Source of the DNA: JASEGV01 sp947085285
GTDB taxonomy: Bacteria; Bacteroidota; Ignavibacteria; UBA10030; BY39
NCBI GenBank assembly: GCA_947085285.1
Contig: CAMTVZ010000179.1
Coordinates: 1 to 7,344 of the forward strand
Direction: 5' to 3'
Length of the DNA stretch: 7,344 bases
Made by a program: the position numbers and the translations under genes
Notes under the pieces: model-generated
What the model saw: only the letters and a program-made list of their open reading frames with translations
Database searches by the model: none
What the model was told of the DNA's origin: nothing
Part shown: piece by piece, positions 1 to 5,925 of the stretch
Layout: each line of letters begins with the position of its first letter
Position numbering within the stretch: position 1 is the stretch's first letter

Positions 1-2351
1 ATAGTTAGGGGAAAACTTAGTTTAAACATCCCTCTGCCGTGTGTTGCGGCAAAAACGTAGTTGTCGCGGCGTAAATCTAAGTCAGCAATTTGAACATTAG
101 CCAAACCGAGGTTTTGCTGCACCCAGTTTGTTCCGCCGTTCATAGTTTCGAAGACGCCTAAATCGGTTCCAACTAACCAATGTCTGTTATTGTTCGGGTT
201 GATTATGATAGCATTAACAGGAACATCGGGTAAATCGCCGCTAACATCAGCCCAGGTGGTGCCCCGATTTGTTGTTAGAAAAATATGTCCGGGAGTTGTG
301 GGTGTGTTTGTATTGTATCCCGAATAACCAACTAAAACAAAGTCGGTGTCGGCTGTGTCAACTGCGATGCTCGTAACCCAACGATTTGGCAGTGGTGGCT
401 TGGTTACATTTGTCCAGCTCGTTCCGGTGTTCGTTGTAATTTGAACTCGCGAAGTCGATGTCCCAGATCCGGTAGTACCAACATAAATAAAAGCCGACGA
501 TTTTTTAGCAATTGCAATTGCAGAAATTTTTGAACCAGTTGCCCCGGTACCGTCTCCTGTTAAATCACCACTTATGCTGGTCCAACTTGCCGCCGAGTTT
601 GTTGTGCGGAAAAGTCGATAAGTTCCTGCAACCAATATTTGCGGATTAGTCGGATCCATTACAAACGGAGCTATAAATAAAACACGGTCGGTAGTCCCGT
701 CGTAAGGACCGGCAGTTGTGGGAATACCCGACATTGCTTTGAACCAGTTGATGCCAGCGTTAGTAGTTTTTTGAATGTTTAAATTTACATACTCTGTAAA
801 AACTATGTTGGGGTTATTGTAATCGACTGCAGTCGCTCCCCCGTCGCCGCCAAATACCATCGACCAGTTAGGTATTGTGCCCGATTTTAAAGTTCCGTTA
901 TCCTGAGTTCCGCCATAATAAATTTCAGCTGTTGGGTGAACAGCGCCACTATAAAATTGAGTCGTTGCCAAACCGTTGTTAAGTTCGGTGAAGGTAGAAC
1001 CTGTATTTGTGGTTTTGAATACTCCTCCATCAGTTCCAAAATATATTATAGCAGGATTTGTTGGATGAAATTCAATTTCGTGATGATCGACATGAACATA
1101 AGGATATTTATTAGGCGGAACTGTATAAGAAGGATAGCCGAATGCAATCATCGACCAATTCGCTCCACCGTTTGTAGATTTGAATAAATTGATACCACCA
1201 GCAAATACAATATTTTGATCTGTCGGATGAATTGCAATAACGTTATTGTACCAACCTTGCCCACCTAAGTGTGAACCACCTAATTCATTGTCAATTGGTT
1301 TAGCGACCGCGGTCCAAGTTGCACCGCCGTCAGTCGATTTTTGGATGCTATGTGTGTAATGCAATGTAGCAGAATCTAATGAAGCAAATAAAATATTTGG
1401 ATTGCTTTTCGAAACTGCTAAAGCAATCCGATTATATCCAGCAGTCGGAAAACCATTAGTTAACTTTGTAAACGACACTCCACCATTAGTAGTTTTATAG
1501 ATTCCATCCTGCGAATGATTCCCATAGCATACATAAAAAGTAGTAGGAGTTTGAGGGTCGCCGACTATTTGAGTAGCTCGGACAGAAGAAGAACCCTGAT
1601 GAATGAATATCCAGTTGTTCCCGGAATTAGTCGTTCTGAATAGTCCGTTGTTTGTAGCTGCGTATAAAATGTTTGTGCTATCGGGACGCAAATATAAATC
1701 GTTAATGAAGAAGGGAAAATTTACAGTACCACTGAAGTTTTTAAGAATTGTCCAGGTAGATCCAGCATCAGTCGATTTTAGAACCCCTTCCCCCCTAACT
1801 GCATCGTAATTAAAAAATCCTTCACCTGTTCCAGCATATAAAATGTTGTTATTATTTGGATCGATAACTAACGACGATATCGCTAAATTTGGAGCAAAAT
1901 CGCTTACCGGGAACCATGCCGAGCCGCCATTTGTCGATTTAAAAATTCCGCCACTTACCGAACTTGCATAAACAATTTCAGGATTAGCATTCGAGATAGC
2001 TATGGCGCGTACTCTACCGCCGACATTATGCGGACCAACATTTGACCAACTAATTGCCGCTTTACTCCCTTTTTGCAAATTTGTTTTTTCGATATGTGCT
2101 AATGCTTTAATTCGCCAATCGGTAGGAATACTTCCAACAGGATACGCCCTTTGTTCGAACATCCATTTTACTGCTTCACCCGGTCGGTCCGATTTAGGAA
2201 GCCCTAACTTAACACGATTTATTGCCCGCTTGCCTTTGGGGTCGCTTATATGTAATCCGCTTACATTTTTATCTACATTTTGTATCATCAGCGATGCAGT
2301 AAAACTGATAACACAAATTAAAATTATTGTAGCCCATTTATTAATCTTCAT
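1..2351 (-). CDS. Secreted sortilin/VPS10-like BNR (Asp-box) repeat beta-propeller protein, 3' end missing
   Basis: The reading frame is open for 783 codons and leaves the window at its left edge, so the C-terminus is not seen. The start MKINKWATIILICVISF looks like a signal peptide. A linker follows (residues 40-90, including QRAYPVGSIP), then SWSNVGPHNVGGRVRAIAIS near residue 100, a typical opening of the first propeller. I count 12 Asp-box-like motifs of the form K/R-S/T-T-N-x-G-x-x-W, near residues 138, 192, 239, 286, 338, 391, 446, 528, 582, 639, 692 and 735. The block TDLGVFETMNGGTNW followed by AATHGRGMFKL (to about residue 777) is a usual end of such a propeller. Family members in Bacteroidota and Ignavibacteria are exported, often with a C-terminal sorting domain, which would lie outside the window. 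Substrate or ligand is unknown; automatic labels such as 'glycosyl hydrolase' for this family are not evidence of activity. The ATG overlaps the end of the upstream lipoprotein gene by 11 bases, and AAGGGAT lies just upstream as a plausible ribosome binding site. Confidence 0.9.
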   Translation of the reverse strand, partial: MKINKWATIILICVISFTASLMIQNVDKNVSGLHISDPKGKRAINRVKLGLPKSDRPGEAVKWMFEQRAYPVGSIPTDWRIKALAHIEKTNLQKGSKAAISWSNVGPHNVGGRVRAIAISNANPEIVYASSVSGGIFKSTNGGSAWFPVSDFAPNLAISSLVIDPNNNNILYAGTGEGFFNYDAVRGEGVLKSTDAGSTWTILKNFSGTVNFPFFINDLYLRPDSTNILYAATNNGLFRTTNSGNNWIFIHQGSSSVRATQIVGDPQTPTTFYVCYGNHSQDGIYKTTNGGVSFTKLTNGFPTAGYNRIALAVSKSNPNILFASLDSATLHYTHSIQKSTDGGATWTAVAKPIDNELGGSHLGGQGWYNNVIAIHPTDQNIVFAGGINLFKSTNGGANWSMIAFGYPSYTVPPNKYPYVHVDHHEIEFHPTNPAIIYFGTDGGVFKTTNTGSTFTELNNGLATTQFYSGAVHPTAEIYYGGTQDNGTLKSGTIPNWSMVFGGDGGATAVDYNNPNIVFTEYVNLNIQKTTNAGINWFKAMSGIPTTAGPYDGTTDRVLFIAPFVMDPTNPQILVAGTYRLFRTTNSAASWTSISGDLTGDGTGATGSKISAIAIAKKSSAFIYVGTTGSGTSTSRVQITTNTGTSWTNVTKPPLPNRWVTSIAVDTADTDFVLVGYSGYNTNTPTTPGHIFLTTNRGTTWADVSGDLPDVPVNAIIINPNNNRHWLVGTDLGVFETMNGGTNWVQQNLGLANVQIADLDLRRDNYVFAATHGRGMFKLSFPLT

Positions 2352-2835
2352 TATTTATCCCTTCAGGTGCGTTTTGAAATACTTCGACCTCGGTTATGTA
2401 ACATTTATTGTCGGGTGCAACAGTTAATTTGCCGATGAAATATCCTTTCGCTTTGAGCACCCTTAATTCGAGTAATTTTTTATTTATCGGATTATTCATA
2501 TCGATATTATTATTTTCATCCAATATAAAAGCCGGAAAAACTTCCAATGATTGTCCGGGCTCCAATAGCGTTGGCATCGAATGATCAGGTATTGCTGTCT
2601 GAAGTTTTATCTCAAATTTGTAATTAATACTATCAATCAAATCGACCGAAACAATAACTGCCCCAACTAAAGTACTGTTTTCTTTTATTGCTGCACGTGG
2701 ATTTGCCACTGGTTGCTCAACTACAGTCGGCGGCAAAGGTGGCGGTGGTTCTTCTTTTATAACTTCTTTTTTAGAAGAACAACTTATGAATATAAATACC
2801 GATAGTGCAAACAGTATTAATAATATTTTTTTCAT
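2341..2835 (-). CDS. Putative lipoprotein of unknown function
   Basis: From this start the protein has 164 residues. It opens with MKKILLILFALSVFIFISC, a basic n-region, a hydrophobic core and a cysteine (C19) in a lipobox-like context (I-S-C, with F at -3, slightly atypical). A charged and proline-rich stretch (KKEVIKEEPPPPLPP) probably tethers the mature domain to the membrane. The rest (about residues 45-164) is soluble and beta-rich with no domain I recognise. An in-frame ATG 39 bases further upstream (position 2874) would add 13 residues and has AAAGG six bases before it, so it is a real alternative; I chose 2835 because it gives a standard lipoprotein signal peptide. The gene ends 11 bases inside the propeller gene, so the two are probably co-transcribed and may act together at the cell surface; that link is inference. 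Confidence 0.75.
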   Translation of the reverse strand: MKKILLILFALSVFIFISCSSKKEVIKEEPPPPLPPTVVEQPVANPRAAIKENSTLVGAVIVSVDLIDSINYKFEIKLQTAIPDHSMPTLLEPGQSLEVFPAFILDENNNIDMNNPINKKLLELRVLKAKGYFIGKLTVAPDNKCYITEVEVFQNAPEGINNED

Positions 2836-2874
2836 AACGAATTGTCCATAACATCGTTGATGAGTTGTTAACAT

Positions 2875-2986
2875 ATTAATCCTTTATTAATTTCTATAAA
2901 AATATCAGAAGTATTTACATCAAAATCAAGCCGAGCAAAAAAACATATTTTGAAATCTCACAAAATTATCATATTTTTCAGCCGAA
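2875..2986. promoter_or_regulatory. Divergent intergenic region with candidate promoters
   Basis: This spacer separates the minus-strand lipoprotein gene from the plus-strand operon, so it should contain a promoter for each. On the plus strand TTGAAA (2950-2955) and TATTTT (2972-2977) are 16 bases apart, a fair -35/-10 match. The -10 ends only nine bases before the ATG at 2987, so the transcript would be nearly leaderless, in keeping with the lack of a Shine-Dalgarno sequence there. No clear minus-strand promoter could be picked. The calls rest on consensus matching by eye in AT-rich DNA. Confidence 0.3.
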
Positions 2987-3514
2987 ATGAATGAATTTCC
3001 AATATTTAAAGAATCCAAAATTGCAAAACTTGCACTCTTAGCAATCGTATTAGGAACAGTTTTTTGGCTCGGTGCTGTTCACGTACGCGATGTTATCAGC
3101 AATGCAATATTGATTATGGGTACACTTGAGTTCAAACCTAATATCAATCCGATGGTCGAACGTGCTGTCATGGGTCTAATCGCAAAAAGCTCGTTAGTAG
3201 TTTTGGGTGGATATCTGACCGTATGGATTGCAGGCATCGTATATTTATCGAAAACCCGATTGGTGATGAAAAAAAATGGATGGTTGCTTATGAGTGCAAT
3301 ACTATTTTACTTCTTTACACCGGTCGAAATTTACACTGGCATTTTGGATGGAAGGATGATTTATGAGGATTTATTTGCAAAGGGCGATTTAGTTGAATTC
3401 AGAAAATTATTGATTCACCGTATGGCAGCATTAGCTGGCGCTCCGCGTATTGCCCAATTCTGTTACTATACAATCATAGCAATAATTATTTTTCAACCTT
3501 TCAAAAAAAATTAG
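2987..3514 (+). CDS. Four-helix integral membrane protein of unknown function
   Basis: A 175-residue protein with four likely transmembrane segments: about 13-32 (LALLAIVLGTVFWLGAVHV), 66-87, 97-117 and 153-170. A loop with charged residues (YEDLFAKGDLVEFRKLLIHR, about 126-145) lies between helices 3 and 4. I recognise no family motif and no enzymatic signature. It is the first gene of a tightly packed operon; the next gene starts one base after its stop. No Shine-Dalgarno sequence is visible before the ATG, and a second out-of-frame ATG lies four bases downstream. The neighbourhood (HAD phosphatase, acpS) does not point to a specific role. Confidence 0.75.
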   Translation: MNEFPIFKESKIAKLALLAIVLGTVFWLGAVHVRDVISNAILIMGTLEFKPNINPMVERAVMGLIAKSSLVVLGGYLTVWIAGIVYLSKTRLVMKKNGWLLMSAILFYFFTPVEIYTGILDGRMIYEDLFAKGDLVEFRKLLIHRMAALAGAPRIAQFCYYTIIAIIIFQPFKKN

Positions 3515-3515
3515 T

Positions 3516-3791
3516 ATGGAATATTTAACATTAATAAAAGAACTCGAAGATTTAGCAGCACAATTAGGAATAAAGGTCCGCTACGAAAAAGGTAACTTCG
3601 AAGGGGGCTATTGTATTTTAAAAGAACAAAAAATTTTAGTTGTGAATAAAAAATTATTCGACAACCGCAAAACCTCGATATTGGCTCAAGGTATCGCTGA
3701 AATCGGTATCGACAATGTTTATGTAAAACCGGTTGTACGCCGATATATCGAAGACGAGAATGCTAGAATCGCAAAGGAAAAAAATAAATGA
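3516..3791 (+). CDS. Small conserved-looking hypothetical protein (91 aa)
   Basis: A small soluble protein with an N-terminal helix (residues 1-18), a beta hairpin (20-45, with GGYCILKEQKILVVNKKL) and a helix (50-63). The order 'strand, strand, N-K-K-L, helix with L-A-Q-G-I-A-E' resembles the segment of ImmA/IrrE-type peptidases just before and across their zinc-binding HExxH helix. Here the position reads AQGIAEI (57-63), so the metal ligands would be absent. That resemblance is from pattern only and is weak. The C-terminus is a charged helix (RRYIEDENARIAKEKNK). The gene begins one base after the membrane-protein stop and its own stop overlaps the HAD start as ATGA, implying translational coupling. 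Function unknown. Confidence 0.75.
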   Translation: MEYLTLIKELEDLAAQLGIKVRYEKGNFEGGYCILKEQKILVVNKKLFDNRKTSILAQGIAEIGIDNVYVKPVVRRYIEDENARIAKEKNK

Positions 3792-4468
3792 TACGAGCAG
3801 TTGTATTCGATTTAGACAATACCCTCGTCGATTTTATGGCGATGAAACGTCAAGCAATTAATGCTGCAGTAGATGCAATGATTGATGCCGGCATAGGTTT
3901 GCAAAAATCTGAAATACATCAACGTATAGATGCAATTTATCAGGAACGTGGTATCGAATTCCAAAAAGTTTTCGACCAACTTTTATACGATATATTTCAA
4001 AAAGTAGATTATAAAATTTTGTCGGCTGGAATTATTGCCTACCGACGTGCACGCGAAGCCGCACTTGTTCCCTATCCACACGTTTATATGACACTAATTG
4101 AATTAGCAAAAATGGGGATGAAGTTAGCCGTTGTTTCCGATGCCCCTTCGCGCGAAGCCTGGCTGCGCTTGTGTTACCTGAACCTCCACCATATTTTCGA
4201 TTGTGTTGTAACTTTCGACGATACCGGCGAACGCAAACCAAGCCCTGTGCCATTTCAAAAAGTTTTAGAAATGCTAAATGTTAAAGGTCCTGATGCAATT
4301 ATGATAGGCGACTGGGCTGAACGCGATATGGTAGGCGCAGCAAAAGTTGGAATGAAAACTGTCTTCGCACGCTACGGAAATACTTTCGGGACTATCGAGT
4401 CGGGGGCCGATTACGATGTAAACGATATTCAAGAATTAATTGAAATTGTAAAGAAAGAAAACGGATGA
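3788..4468 (+). CDS. HAD-superfamily phosphatase
   Basis: A complete 226-residue haloacid dehalogenase-like hydrolase. Motif I is FDLDNT (7-12), with D8 the expected nucleophile and D10 the acid/base. Motif II is VVSDAPS (S117), motif III is K150 in ERKPSP, and motif IV is GDWAERD (D175, D180), which binds magnesium. An alpha-helical cap lies between motifs I and II (about 15-95), as in subfamily I phosphatases. The sequence resembles small-metabolite phosphatases of the phosphoglycolate/TIGR02253-like group, but the substrate cannot be read from sequence. The start overlaps the preceding stop by four bases (ATGA), with AAGGA upstream, and its own stop overlaps the acpS start by four bases. 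Tight coupling to acpS suggests a role near coenzyme A or acyl-carrier metabolism; that is inference. Confidence 0.92.
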   Translation: MIRAVVFDLDNTLVDFMAMKRQAINAAVDAMIDAGIGLQKSEIHQRIDAIYQERGIEFQKVFDQLLYDIFQKVDYKILSAGIIAYRRAREAALVPYPHVYMTLIELAKMGMKLAVVSDAPSREAWLRLCYLNLHHIFDCVVTFDDTGERKPSPVPFQKVLEMLNVKGPDAIMIGDWAERDMVGAAKVGMKTVFARYGNTFGTIESGADYDVNDIQELIEIVKKENG

Positions 4469-4836
4469 TAAGCGGAATCGGAATAGATGTAGTTGAAATA
4501 CATCGAATGAAAAAGATTATTAATAAATGGGGAAATACTTTTTTAGAAAAAATATTTACTGAAACCGAATTGAGCTATGCTCAATCGAAAAAAGAATATG
4601 TACAACATTTAGCCGCTCGTTTCGCGGCAAAAGAAGCTGTAGCAAAAGCAATTTCCACCGGCTGGTCGGGTGGCTTCCGATGGAAAGATGTTGAAGTAAA
4701 CAACGATGCTTCGGGTAAACCTACAATAACCCTTTCAGGAAAAATTAAAGAAACATTTAAAAATCATAATGTATTTATTTCGCTATCGCATTCCGAAAAT
4801 GTAGTGGTAGCATTTGCAGTGGTTGAGGCGAAATGA
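4465..4836 (+). CDS. acpS: Holo-[acyl-carrier-protein] synthase
   Basis: AcpS transfers the 4'-phosphopantetheine arm of coenzyme A to a serine of apo-ACP, making the carrier active for fatty acid synthesis; it is cytoplasmic and usually a trimer. The 123-residue length is normal for the family. The N-terminal signature GIGIDVVEI (4-12) supplies the metal-binding Asp (D8), and RFAAKEA (52-58) supplies the second acidic ligand (E57) and the lysine K56. The C-terminal SLSHSENVVVAFAVV (106-120) is also characteristic. The start overlaps the HAD gene by ATGA, and GAAAG just upstream may act as a ribosome binding site. The stop TGA also overlaps an ATG that opens a 27-codon frame reaching merR. 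Confidence 0.96.
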   Translation: MISGIGIDVVEIHRMKKIINKWGNTFLEKIFTETELSYAQSKKEYVQHLAARFAAKEAVAKAISTGWSGGFRWKDVEVNNDASGKPTITLSGKIKETFKNHNVFISLSHSENVVVAFAVVEAK

Positions 4837-4916
4837 AACGTTTAGGTAGTTTGTTTTTCAAAACGAATTTTCTTATTATTCATTCGAAATTAATATCAAA
4901 AATGAGCAGCTTATGA
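4833..4916 (+). CDS. Possible 27-residue small protein or translational coupler between acpS and merR
   Basis: An ATG overlapping the acpS stop (ATGA at 4833-4836) opens a frame of 27 codons whose TGA (4914-4916) overlaps the merR ATG, again as ATGA. The predicted peptide begins MKRLGSLFFKTNFLIIHSK; it is basic, with a short hydrophobic stretch. Whether it is made is unknown. It could instead be a non-functional leader allowing ribosomes to pass from acpS to merR, which has no visible Shine-Dalgarno sequence. A 27-codon frame can occur by chance, so the double overlap is the main support. Confidence 0.35.
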   Translation: MKRLGSLFFKTNFLIIHSKLISKMSSL

Positions 4917-5317
4917 AACAGTTGGGGATTAAAAAACTATATTACTCAATCAGCGAAGTGAGTAAAATAACCGACTTAGAACAATACGTTTTAAGGTATT
5001 GGGAATCAGAGTTTGAAAATTTGCAACCCGCAAAAAACCGTGCGGGGAACAGAATTTATACAAATAAGGACATCAAGCTTATTTTGTATATCAAGAAGCT
5101 TCTTCGTGATGAGCGATATACGATCGAGGGGGCAAAACAAGTACTAGCTTCTTATGTTCCCGAAGAGGAAGGGGGCGAACAATTAGAATTGATTCCGGTA
5201 GCATCGTCAACTGGAGAGCAGTCTGTAACTCAATCAAAGCAGCTTGACAGCCGATTGAGAAATGATTTGATAGAGATTAAGAAATTTTTCGAAGAGTTTT
5301 TGGTAAGGTTGACTTAA
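4913..5317 (+). CDS. MerR-family transcriptional regulator
   Basis: A 134-residue DNA-binding protein. The MerR winged helix-turn-helix spans residues 10-80: SISEVSKITDLEQYVLRYWE (12-31) is the helix-turn-helix, RAGNRIYTNKDI (43-54) is the wing, and LILYIKKLLRDERYTIEGA (57-75) is the following helix pair. A low-complexity linker (82-108) leads to a C-terminal amphipathic helix (111-133) that probably dimerises. No cysteine ligands or effector domain are present, so it is not a metal sensor. Short MerR proteins of this form are common in Bacteroidota and relatives; targets are not known to me. It follows acpS through the small overlapping frame, so it probably belongs to the same transcript. 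After its TAA stop the same frame stays open for 128 codons, through the GIY-YIG ORF. Confidence 0.9.
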   Translation: MKQLGIKKLYYSISEVSKITDLEQYVLRYWESEFENLQPAKNRAGNRIYTNKDIKLILYIKKLLRDERYTIEGAKQVLASYVPEEEGGEQLELIPVASSTGEQSVTQSKQLDSRLRNDLIEIKKFFEEFLVRLT

Positions 5318-5322
5318 GATAA

Positions 5323-5356
5323 TATCTCGGAACGTGGTCCCGCCGGTGGCGAGATA
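5323..5356. repeat. Inverted repeat just after merR
   Basis: TATCTCG (5323-5329) and CGAGATA (5350-5356) are perfect 7-base inverted arms around a GC-rich 20-base interior that itself can fold (CGCC-GGT-GGCG, 5341-5351). There is no U-run after it, so it is a poor terminator. It overlaps the start of the broken tRNA copy and may mark an element end. Confidence 0.45.
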
Positions 5357-5414
5357 AACTCCGCCCGGCTAGCGCACTTGTCCCAAAGGGATCCCTTTGG
5401 AACTTGGGGTGCAA
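5328..5414 (+). pseudogene. Interrupted 5'-half copy of tRNA-Pro(GGG)
   Basis: Three blocks match the intact downstream tRNA in order: CGGAACGT (5328-5335 = tRNA 5678-5685), GCCCGGCTAGCGCACTTG (5363-5380 = 5692-5709) and CTTGGGGTGCAA (5403-5414 = 5710-5721). Together they cover the 5' acceptor strand, most of the D arm and nearly all of the anticodon arm. Between blocks 1 and 2, six tRNA bases are replaced by 27 bases (5336-5362); between blocks 2 and 3 there is a clean 22-base insert (5381-5402). After block 3 the variable loop and T arm are missing and the GIY-YIG coding sequence takes over. It cannot form a tRNA. The exact matches suggest either recent duplication or exchange with the intact copy. 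Confidence 0.8.
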
Positions 5415-5701
5415 ATATAAATATAGAATATTTTGTATACATATTACAAAGTATTAGAACTGGCAATTATTATATAGGTCAGACGAAAGATTTAGAAAAT
5501 AGAGTTTTACGGCATAATCAGGGCGAATCGAAATCTACAAGACTTGGTCGTCTATGGAAAGTTGTTTATATTGAAAAGTATGAAACACGGTGTGATGCAA
5601 TAAAAAGAGAACGTTATTTAAAATCACCGAGTGATTACATAGAACTGAAAAGTATTAAAACAAGATTGGTAGAAATTCGGAACGTAGCGCAGCCCGGCTA
5701 G
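5378..5701 (+). CDS. GIY-YIG endonuclease-like protein (UPF0213/YhbQ-like), embedded in tRNA-Pro sequence
   Basis: The domain lies at residues 18-92. It has YVYIL-type strand VYI (20-22), YYIG (31-34), the catalytic-region Arg in ENRVLRHN (R42, H46), KST (52-54) and a Glu-containing helix AIKRERYLKS (74-83, E78 as metal ligand). GIY-YIG domains cut DNA; this single-domain form resembles the small UPF0213 group, for which a cellular role is not firmly established. There is no ATG anywhere in the frame: the only usual start is TTG at 5378, inside the broken tRNA copy, without a Shine-Dalgarno sequence. The frame is open from the merR stop, so an upstream start, readthrough or a rare start (ATA/ATT near 5417) are possible. 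The N-terminal 16 residues (SQRDPFGTWGAN...) come from tRNA remnant plus insert. The C-terminal RNVAQPG and stop come from the first 24 bases of the intact tRNA. Confidence 0.8.
   Translation: MSQRDPFGTWGANINIEYFVYILQSIRTGNYYIGQTKDLENRVLRHNQGESKSTRLGRLWKVVYIEKYETRCDAIKRERYLKSPSDYIELKSIKTRLVEIRNVAQPG
5383..5400. repeat. Perfect 18-base palindrome inside the tRNA-Pro remnant
   Basis: CCAAAGGGATCCCTTTGG is its own reverse complement. It forms most of the 22-base insert located in the anticodon stem of the broken tRNA copy, between the fourth and fifth bases of the 5' stem strand. It is also translated in the GIY-YIG frame as the QRDPFG region. It could be a nuclease recognition site, a dimer-binding site or a dispersed palindromic repeat; nothing here decides among these. 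Confidence 0.8.
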
Positions 5702-5752
5702 CGCACTTGCTTGGGGTGCAAGGGGTCGCGGGTTCAAATCCCGCCGTTCCGA
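5678..5752 (+). tRNA. tRNA-Pro (anticodon GGG)
   Basis: A full cloverleaf can be drawn. The acceptor CGGAACG (5678-5684) pairs perfectly with CGTTCCG (5745-5751), with discriminator A5752. The D stem is GCGC/GCGC (5687-5690, 5701-5704). The anticodon stem is CTTGC/GCAAG with loop TTGGGGT (5711-5717), giving anticodon GGG (5713-5715). The variable loop is 5723-5727, and the T stem GCGGG/CCCGC has loop TTCAAAT. C1-G72 with A73 is typical of bacterial proline tRNAs, and the anticodon reads CCC/CCU proline codons. The CCA end is not encoded (CTT follows). The preceding 300 bases are GIY-YIG coding sequence, so the tRNA must be transcribed from a promoter inside that ORF or by readthrough from the merR operon. 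Confidence 0.96.
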
Positions 5753-5755
5753 CTT

Positions 5756-5790
5756 AACAAAGCCTCCAATTGTGGAGGCTTTGTTGTTTC
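5756..5790 (+). terminator. Strong hairpin terminator after tRNA-Pro
   Basis: AACAAAGCCTCCA (5756-5768) and TGGAGGCTTTGTT (5773-5785) form a perfect 13-bp stem with an ATTG tetraloop, followed by GTTTC. The T-run is short and partly in the stem (TTTGTTGTTT), but the position three bases after the tRNA supports termination. Being symmetric, it may also stop minus-strand transcripts. Confidence 0.8.
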
Positions 5791-5844
5791 TGCTTCAGCC
5801 AGATTCATCTTTTATTTTCTTTTTGTTGTTCAATAATAAATTTC

Positions 5845-5870
5845 TTGCCTAAAGGCAAACAGGCTGTTTG
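5845..5870. repeat. Two overlapping, mutually exclusive hairpins upstream of cas6
   Basis: TTGCC-TAAA-GGCAA (5845-5858) and CAAACAG-G-CTGTTTG (5856-5870) are each perfect inverted repeats that share bases 5856-5858, so only one arm can pair fully at a time. The second overlaps the candidate -35 box. They could be a regulator site or simply chance in AT-rich spacer DNA. Confidence 0.4.
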
Positions 5871-5896
5871 ACTTTAAAATTCTTTTTTCTCATATT
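5868..5896 (+). promoter_or_regulatory. Candidate promoter for the cas6/Myb-repeat pair
   Basis: TTGACT (5868-5873) and CATATT (5891-5896) are 17 bases apart, a good -35 and a fair -10 for a sigma-70 type promoter, about 30 bases before the cas6 start and downstream of a terminator, which is where one is expected. Confidence 0.4.
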
Positions 5897-5925
5897 ACCA
5901 ATGCAAAAAAAGAAAGACCATACTT

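Noticed and set aside
936..1809. Short plus-strand frames within the propeller gene
   Set aside because: They lie opposite a continuous 783-codon frame with 12 Asp-box motifs and have no protein-like features of their own.
2002..2427. Open frame of 141 codons on the plus strand
   Set aside because: It is antisense to the signal peptide and N-terminal region of the BNR propeller gene and to the end of the lipoprotein gene, both of which have recognisable protein features; the frame itself does not.
5323..5356. Rho-independent terminator for the merR operon
   Set aside because: The stem is only seven base pairs around a 20-base loop and no T-run follows; the strong hairpin after the tRNA is a better operon end.
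5328..5414. A second functional tRNA, or a tRNA with an intron
   Set aside because: The T arm and 3' acceptor strand are missing and two separate inserts disrupt the D arm and anticodon stem; the inserts are too short for a self-splicing intron.
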